Shown: positions 57,646 through 64,000 of the stretch, piece after piece
Position numbering within the stretch: position 1 is the stretch's first letter
Layout of the letters: each line of letters opens with the position of its first letter
Assembly (NCBI GenBank): GCA_017506865.1
Contig: JAFCMP010000014.1
Coordinates: forward strand, 62,001-126,000
DNA length: 64,000 nt
Origin: Tribonema minus
Taxonomy: Eukaryota; Sar; Xanthophyceae; Tribonematales; Tribonemataceae
Direction: 5' to 3'
Translations under genes and position numbers: made by a program
The notes under the pieces: model-generated
Seen by the model: only the letters and a program-made list of their open reading frames with translations
Database searches by the model: none
What the model was told of the DNA's origin: nothing

Positions 57646-59417
57646 CCCCCCGCAGCGCGCCATCCATGACCTGCTCATGGGCGCCTTCCACGGCACGCTG
57701 CCCTGCACCAACAGCCACTACACGGACTGCGTGGCAGCAGTGCTCAACAGCCCCGTCGACGCAGCGCTGCGGCGCGAGCTGGGGTCCGCAGCGCAGGAGA
57801 AAACCACCGTGCGCAACACGCTGCTGCACCACGTGCGCGGCGGCGGTGGCCGCTATGGCGCCGCCTTCATCTACCCCAGCGACAATCAGCAGCAGCACGA
57901 TCAGGGCGGCGCCGCCAGGGGGCAGGTGGAGCGCCAGACGGTGCCGCTGCTGGACAGGTGCACGCGCGCGCTCGTGCTGCCCGCCGACACCATGGACGAC
58001 ATGCGCGTGGTGGGCGCCGTCGGCGGCGAGGGCAAGGTCACCAGCGCGGCGATGTCAACGCAGTTCTTCGGCAACGCCGCGCGCCGCCTGCTGCGAGCCG
58101 AGCTGCGGCGCCTGCGAAAAGGCGGGCGCGCGGGGGCGGCGCCGCTGAGCGATGCGCAGCAGCAGCAGCGGCAGCAGCGGCAGCGCGACGGCGCGCTGGA
58201 GGTAGCGCGCGCCGTGCTGGGGGTGGCGCTGCTACAGCACGCCATCGCGGCGACCAACTCCCTTGCCTACACCCATGGCAACTACCCCGCCACGCTGCTG
58301 CTGCGCCGCCTGACGGACCAGTCCGTGCTGCGGCTGGCGCACACCGGCGGCGTCCCCACGGAGTACAAGCTGCTCGTGGGCTGCATGAGCCACGTGTCGC
58401 TGCTGGGCGCCGCCGCCGGCAGGACCGCGCGGCAGAACGCGCAGGCGATGGTGGAGGCGGCGGCGCTGTACAGCAGCCCCGGCGACCTGAGGCTGCTGGT
58501 GAAGGACGCCATTAAAGTGCACTTCAAGAGCGGGGTGCTCTTCAAGTTCAAGCTCGGCGCCAGCGAGGAGCACCTGCTGGAGTGCAAGCGCCTCTACCCG
58601 GCGCTGCTGGGGACGCCGATGATCGCCACCGTCACCACGGAGATGCTCAGCGGCGGCGTCCCCAAGGCGTACCTGGCGCTGCGCTCTGCGTACGCCACCT
58701 TCACCAGCCTGTGCGGCATCGCCTCGGGCCTGCCCGGCTCCCACACCCCCGCTGGCAGCGACCTTCGCAGGGCGCAGGTGCGGCTGCTGGGGCCCATCCC
58801 CTTCAAGGGGCAGGGGGGGGTTGACCGGTCGTGGGCGGCGGCGCTGGTGCTGGGGGACCACGCGGGCGACGGCTGCGCCAACGCGTCCGACGGCGCCACC
58901 GGCTACTTTATTAGCTGGCTGCACAACCGCGTGGAGGTGGCGGTGTGCATCAAGCACCTGCTGCGCGCTGCCCGTGCGCAGCTACGAGGTGCACTGGCGG
59001 CAGCTGGCGGGCGCCGGCGTTCAGCCTCCTAGTCACATCACGGCGCTGCTGGACGAGCCCGGCCGCAAAGTCTACGTCAAAATCAGCGGCGAGGTTGGAG
59101 TGGGCGGCGAGGCGTACATACCCATGTACTCAACCCGGTTCAGTGGAAAGCAGGCTCGCAGGCTGCACTTCGCGCTGCAGGGGGTGCTGGCGCTGGAGGG
59201 CGCCAACGCCAAGGTGTACATCGTGTTCCGCAAGGACACGTTTCGCCTGCACATCGTGGGGGCTGCGCCGGCGCATGCGAGGGGGGTGCCGCGCTTCACG
59301 CTGGCGGCGGGGGCGGCGGAGTCGGAGGGGGAGTCGGAAGGGGAGTCGGGGTCAGAGTCGGAGGTGGGCTCGGAGGGGGGAGGGGAGTCGGAGGAAGAGG
59401 GGGGGGAGGAGTTGTAA
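57452..59417 (+). CDS. ORF2: unknown Gln-rich, acid-tailed protein, right copy (one frameshift)
   Basis: From ATG 57452 a Gln/His-rich tract (57490-57615) precedes a conserved body shared with the left copy (20515-22205): TVFVRNSPPQRAIHDLLMGA, LVLPADTMDDMRVVGAVGG, QHAIAATNSLAYTHGNYPAT, LLVGCMSHVSLLGAAAG, CKRLYPALLGTPMIATVT and FTSLCGIASGLPGSHTPAGS. Near 58970 one extra base, relative to the left copy, shifts the frame. The body continues in the next frame to TAA at 59415, ending with an acidic Ser/Glu tail (59320-59414). No enzyme motif is recognised. The gene sits just upstream of the shared block and the tRNA-Pro array, as in the left arm. It could be part of a mobile element or a duplicated host gene. 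Confidence 0.55.
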
Positions 59418-59419
59418 AG

Positions 59420-60648
59420 TTGCATTACATTGCGCCTCAGGCTCAGCCTGTTGCTGTTTCTAGTATGCACCACCTACCGGTAGTGCTTCTGTCTCACAGC
59501 TGTGGCTGAGCACTGCTACACGATGCATGACACTGCACTAGTGGCTACTTTCTTGCAGTGCCAATGACACTATACGTACTCTCAGTCACAGCTGCATAAC
59601 TGCTAGTAGTTTTGGCTTGCGTGATGCGGCGTTGCTTGCCCACCTGCCCATGCCTGCCAATAGCATGTGGTATGTCGCACCAGCATGCAGAAGCGCTGTT
59701 GAACGTGTGACATTTCAAGCCGCACTTTTTGAGAGACTCTCTTTTCACTGGAACATGTATACAATGCAGAACGCCTTTCATTATTCATAAATTGTGCAAG
59801 CACATCGCTTTTTTTCAGCACTTTGTCCATTGACTTGTGGGCAAAGGCGGTTTCCTTTGGCGAGTCCCGCCTACGAGTAGGCGGTGCTGAATGTCAGAAA
59901 ACACAAGCCCTAAGGCCTTATAACCGAGCAGAGCGCCAGTGTGATGGGGGGCTGAGGAAGAGTGAAAAGAGAGGTTATCAGAAAAACAGACATGCATGTA
60001 CTTATGATCTTGTATTTATAGCAGCCCCAAGGTGGGCTTGATGCGTTGGATAAGATTGCAAAAAACTAAAATCGGACGGGCCCTTAGAGCCCTGCGTTGC
60101 AGGCTTGTACTAGACTCAGGGGGGGTAGACACAGCGGCACCCAGTCTGAGCCACACCTATCGTAGCCGATGTCTCCATCTCTTGAGCGAAAACGCCGGAG
60201 GACCGCGGTTATGCCTCTAGTATACATTTGGGCCAGAGGCGCCCGGTCCTCGATTCCTTGCATAAGCACGCCGCTGACGTGCCTGGCCGAGGTTCTCTTT
60301 CTTGCGTGTTCAAGCGAACGATCTGCAGTGTGCCCTGATGCTATCCGCATCCCCATGTTCCAATATCCCCTGCTGCTGCCCAAAGCCGTATCCTCACCAC
60401 ACGCGACTCCGCAGCTCCTGCTCACAGTCAGAGCCAGCATCTCCCATCCCCTAGCTGCCTGATGCACCCTCGCCACCATCAGCGCCACCGCAAGCGCTGC
60501 CGCACCTCTCGGTGCTAACGAGCAGCTGGTGTTTTCATGCATGCATGTACTGACTACAAATTACCAGGTGTGAGACAACATTTTTGGTGGAGGACAGTAA
60601 AAAGAAAAAATCGAGAGCAAAAGTGAAAAAACAGGTTCTCGGGAACCG
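59420..60648. repeat. Block shared with 19824-20510 (inverted), right copy
   Basis: Reverse-complement counterpart of the left block between the acid-tailed gene and the intact tRNA-Pro. The GGTTCTCGGGAACC palindrome (60634-60647) lies next to the tRNA. It is interrupted by the insertion at 60003-60539. Confidence 0.7.
60003..60539. mobile_element. 537-bp insertion flanked by a 12-bp direct repeat
   Basis: CATGCATGTACT occurs at 59991-60002 and at 60540-60551. The left-arm block has it only once (19923-19934, on the other strand) with uninterrupted sequence around it. This shows an insertion with target duplication. The insert has no long terminal repeats, no obvious inverted ends, no A-tail and no recognisable gene, so its class is open. 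Confidence 0.75.
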
Positions 60649-60719
60649 AGGCGTTGCCGGAATTGAACCGGCGACCTCTTCTACCCTAAAGAAGAATCAT
60701 GCCACTAGACCAAACGCCC
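60649..60719 (-). tRNA. tRNA-Pro (AGG), intact, right arm
   Basis: Identical in length (71 nt plus discriminator) and structure to the left-arm gene at 19753-19823: acceptor GGGCGTT/AACGCCT, anticodon loop TTAGGGT and T-arm GCCGG-TTCAATT-CCGGC. T-runs lie downstream on the - strand within 60610-60630. Confidence 0.9.
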
Positions 60720-60828
60720 CTGTTGAAGTCAGTGGATGAGTTAAAAATCTAGTGTAGGGTTCACGCGCACTTGAAGCAACTGCAACTGTATGTGTGCACA
60801 TAGACGTCAGCGTCCCTGCTGCTGCCTA

Positions 60829-60898
60829 CATCGTTGCCGGAATTGAACCGGCGACCTGTTCTACCTAAAGAAGAATCATGCCACTAGACCAAACGCCC
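60829..60898 (-). pseudogene. tRNA-Pro pseudogene, right array
   Basis: One base is missing from the anticodon loop (TTAGGT instead of TTAGGGT). A change just after the anticodon stem (AGAACAG for AGAAGAG) weakens the arm. The acceptor ends AACGATG. Confidence 0.75.
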
Positions 60899-61029
60899 CT
60901 GTTGAGAGTAATGGATTAACTGAACATGTAGTACAGGGTCGAGCGCACTTGAAGCAAGTGTGCAGATGTGCAGATGTGTGGAACGCAATGCATTGTGTGC
61001 ACAGGCATGAGCGTCGTCCCTGATGCCTG

Positions 61030-61100
61030 CATCGTTGCCGGAATCGAACCGGCGACCTCTTCTACCCCAAAGAAGAATCATGCCACTAGACCAAACGCCC
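61030..61100 (-). tRNA. tRNA-Pro-like gene, anticodon GGG, probably inactive, right array
   Basis: Mirror partner of the left GGG copy (19380-19450): loop TTGGGGT, T-arm with TTCGATT, and mismatched acceptor end AACGATG. The shared GGG state in both arms means the change predates the inverted duplication or was spread by conversion. Confidence 0.55.
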
Positions 61101-61879
61101 CGTTGAAAACAAGAGAATGATCTTCGAAGGCGGGCGTCTACCATGAAACCCTAATGCAAGTAGGGCAGGCCATGGTGAATGCGGCGATGCATCCATGGTG
61201 TCGGGTGTGCAGGTGAGTAGATCAATGACCTACGGTCAATCAAGCAGGAATTGATGTACGTCATGCATCACCAGTGCCAAATCAGCAGGCATGCATGCTC
61301 ATGTGCACCATCCAGGACACTGCAGTCAAACACAGGCAGTGCAGCATTGTGGGTTGTTTTGAAGGATACGGGCAATGTCACACGGTGAGAGCGTATGGCA
61401 CAACAGACTGAGTGAGCAGGCCACGGCGGCACAATCAATGCAAATATTTGCGCAAAGCATCACAAGGCACACATTCATGTATGCAAAATGGTGGGGCAGA
61501 GACTGAGCCTTCTGTTGCACTGCATTGGTAGCTTACATAAAGATTGTCCAGCGTCGTCACATGCCCTGCGTAACCTACTTGATCACCAGCCAGAAAGGCG
61601 ATACACCTTTACCATGGGCAAATGTATTACTAAGCATATGCATACTATTGTGTAGTAACTGTTCCACATATGTGAGCTCGGACAGTTCAGGGGGACATGG
61701 TTCATGGAACAATGGCATTTGAGTTCTGAACGCTGAAGACTGGTAGCATAACAGCACTAGATGTGCGCAGTCGGTAGGCTTTATATGGACCTACGCATTC
61801 GCTACAGATATAAACTGCAGGACGAACGAGAGGAGCGTTGTTGTGCATGGCTTGCTGACACTCGTCATAGCTATAGGTT
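61101..61879. other. Spacer with no recognised gene
   Basis: AT-richer unique sequence; several short frames on both strands with no motif. Confidence 0.35.
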
Positions 61880-61887
61880 TCCTGTGG

Positions 61888-62400
61888 TTAAGCTCCATGA
61901 CACACCGTGACGTGGCACTGCCAAGACTTGACTTCATAGGAATACAAACGGTCATAGAACTCGTTTGCCAACCCTAGAACTTCATGAGGGATCTCGAGCA
62001 TATCCTCATGCAGTGGCAGCCCATCCGGTGATTCTCCTGTAGCTGGTTGCCCATGTAGCAACTGCACATGTGCAATTTGAGGGTCCGCACGTGATAAATC
62101 ACCAGAACGGAATGCGACCTCGGGTGAGACATTCACTTATGAATTCATGTCAATTCTGCGCGTTGGTCCAATAAAGTATTGTTCACTCTACGAGCAGCCA
62201 CTCCTGGCACCATCTGCGACAAGTCGCTGGTGGTGTCTCTCGTGCACGAGCATCAGACCGCCTAGCACGACGCGCAGCGAGACGTTGCTGATGTTGCTCT
62301 GGTGTTTCTCGCACAGACCGCCTAGCACGGTCAACAGCAGACCGTTGTTCACGGTTCTCGCATAGGCTGCCTAGCACGGTCAACAGCAAGGTGCTCACGC
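61888..62400 (-). pseudogene. Remnant of a Helitron-associated type repeat protein
   Basis: The - strand at 62183-62398 encodes ARR-RETPEQHQQRLAARRAR repeats, with an underlying DNA repeat around GCCTAGCACG at 62250, 62309 and 62366. This Arg-rich ETPEQ repeat type is common at the start of Helitron helicase proteins and related ORFs in many genomes. The frame then stops and resumes at 62136-61888 (SPEVAFRSGDLSRADPQ...) in another frame. No Rep or helicase domain remains. The assignment rests on repeat style only. Confidence 0.35.
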
Positions 62401-62948
62401 TGCTCTATCGCGGTGGACACGACTAGCCGCTCTTTGCACCTCCGCCCTTGCGACCTTGCTGCTCTGATGCGTTGGCCGATTAAGTGCTACTGCTGCACGC
62501 TGCGGCTGCTACTGCTGCTGCCACTGTCGCCGACACTGCGCCCGTCTCCTTCTTGTGCTGTGGTTTCGGTTCACCATCCCTTAGTCCTCACACGAAGTAG
62601 AAGGCGTGTGCACGGCGCGCGCTCGCTTACGCTCGCTCGCGGCCGTGGCGCCCGCCGACAAGTGCTACACCGCGCTAACTGCGCAGTTGAACTTTGTAAC
62701 TTCACAAGCTCTGATGTGCTGCCACAGTGTCCTGCAATGGTGCATGCATCTCTGTGCAGTGCATAGACTATTACAGTCACTTGTAAAGTCGGCAACTGCA
62801 TACATAGACTACTACACAGCAGCAAGTGCATAGACGACTACAGAGTAGACTACGGTACCGTCAGCAAGGCATCATCAGCATTGTCCATGGTGTCTGCATC
62901 GTCGCCACCAACACTAGAGGAGACCACTGAGACACTGCCGAAGTTGTC
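62401..62948. other. Spacer upstream of the right gene X copy
   Basis: Contains short repeats such as GTGCATAGAC-ACTAC (62757-62850). No gene is seen. Similarity with the left arm starts at about 62949. Confidence 0.4.
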
Positions 62949-63010
62949 ATGACGCCTCCTATGCGCAGCAGGAGCCTGCATGCAAGTCCCTAAAGCCAGT
63001 TGCAACAAGC

Positions 63011-64000
63011 ATGCTCAGGCGTGAGGCATGCAGCCGCAACTGCAGCATTTGTGTGCTGCTGTGCTTTGCGAGTGCTGTGGCTGCCTGGCAACAACTGCCG
63101 CGCAATGCTGCTGCGCTCGGGACATGGCGCCTCGCACCTTCACGCACCACGCTGCGGCCTCGCGAGGCTGCTGCACCTGCAGCTGTGGTCCTAGACCTGG
63201 CTGCCACCCCTTTGCTCGACAAAGTTGCAGCCACCTTGCCGCAGACCAGAGTGCAGGCCTACTACACACAGAGTGACCAGCTGGTGCTGCTGCCTGTGGA
63301 GCCCAGGACAGCGACAGATGCTGCAGCGGCAACAGCCTTGCGGAGACACATGGAGCCCAAGGCCTGGGTACCAGCTGAAGGCTATTCAGATGACTCCCGT
63401 GCAGCGGGAATCTTGGGCGCTGATGGCAAAGCCACATCTGACCAAGCCATGACGTTGCTGGCGCAGGCACTGTGCTTACAGCTGCCGGGCAGCCGCATCG
63501 CTGCTACAGTGGAGGCTGCACCAGCAACACGCACGCAGCGCAAGTCGCCGCAGCGGGTGTGGAAGGCCCTGCTGGAGAGGTGCAGAGTGCACCGCGCGCT
63601 TGCTGTGGAGCCTGCTGCGTTCAGGGTGATGACGGGCGGGCGTGGGAATCCATTGGAGCGCGTTACGCTGGGGGCGTTTGCGCGTCTTGAACCAGACGAG
63701 ACCAGCAGGTGACTGGCCATTGCACGCAGCCGTGAACATGTGCCGCTGCGCAACCGTCCAGCCCTAGAAGCGCGTGCACCCAGGGTCAGAGCAGCGTGCA
63801 GCGACCAGCGTACGTCTGCAAAGTCTCTGTGGCAGCGCTCGCCGCACCGTCGTGTCCAGGTTCATGTTTGACTTGCGCTCTCTGAGTAATGCGAGGCAGT
63901 TGTGATTGACGCTGTCTCGCATGCTCTCTCCTGCGCAACGCTGCGGCTGCAACAGGCTGGCTGCGGAGCTGCACCGCTGGTGCGTGGATGCTCAGCAGCA
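63011..64000 (+). CDS. Secretory-type protein of unknown function, right copy (gene X'), cut by window end
   Basis: Exon 1 runs from ATG 63011 to 63708 (donor GTGACT, phase 2) and exon 2 begins at 63956 after CAACAG. Both match the left copy on the opposite strand, with the same phase. The N-terminus has a signal-peptide core (CVLLCFASAVAA). Conserved stretches include RVQAYYTQSDQLVLLPVEP, RRHMEPKAWVPAEGYSDDS, PQRVWKALLER and GNPLERVTLGAFARLEPD. The proteins differ in roughly a fifth of positions and by several small indels, with the frame kept, so both copies may be functional. The rest lies beyond the window. Confidence 0.6.

Noticed and set aside
57033..58148. Third open frame of 371 codons over the acid-tailed gene
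   Set aside because: Shadow frame; similarity between the two arms follows the ORF2 frame, with acid tail and conserved motifs.

Overview
The window is nuclear DNA of a GC-rich, intron-rich eukaryote. Introns are GT-AG (one GC-AG), most acceptors read GCAG or CAG after C-rich tracts, coding regions are rich in Ala, Lys and Gln codons, and tRNA-Pro genes have eukaryotic internal promoters. A microalga, most likely a green alga, fits best; another GC-rich algal lineage cannot be excluded from the sequence alone. There is no rRNA, no CRISPR array and no bacterial operon.

Centre (24.0-51.2 kb): two divergent genes share a 198-bp upstream region. Leftwards runs a 7-exon gene for a very-long-chain 3-hydroxyacyl-CoA dehydratase (HACD/PHS1/PAS2 family, 217 aa), whose third intron holds a 1,046-bp hAT-like non-autonomous transposon. 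Rightwards runs a 26-exon gene of about 22.8 kb. Its exons join without a frame break into a 2,880-residue DNMT5-type protein: a C5-cytosine methyltransferase, a cysteine-rich zinc module, and a SNF2 helicase with a RING finger between its two lobes. Family knowledge makes this an ATP-dependent CpG maintenance methyltransferase.

Flanks: the arms around the centre mirror each other. From outside in, each carries an outward-reading secretory-type gene of unknown function (9.5-13.5 kb on -, 63.0-64.0 kb on +), a small tRNA-Pro array (19.2-19.8 kb on +, 60.6-61.1 kb on -), a shared non-coding block of about 0.6 kb, and a copy of an unknown Gln-rich, acid-tailed protein gene (20.5-22.2 kb on -, 56.2-59.4 kb on +). 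Both copies of that last gene have frame breaks, at different sites. The arms have diverged, so this looks like an old inverted duplication rather than an assembly artefact.

Mobile DNA: 14.8-19.16 kb is a non-LTR retroelement encoding reverse transcriptase plus a restriction-like endonuclease, bounded by an 11-bp direct repeat. A truncated copy and several 3'-end stubs lie at 14.7, 22.6-23.5, 51.8-52.0, 53.7 and 55.7 kb. Almost all of them end in an A-rich tail followed by GTAC.

Left end (1-9.0 kb): two tandem copies of a block of about 3.7 kb, separated by about 1.6 kb. The block carries the 3' part of an unrecognised multi-exon gene on the - strand. Copy 2 gives a phase-consistent model, while copy 1 has lost its last splice acceptor. 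A GNAT acetyltransferase exon lies between the copies.
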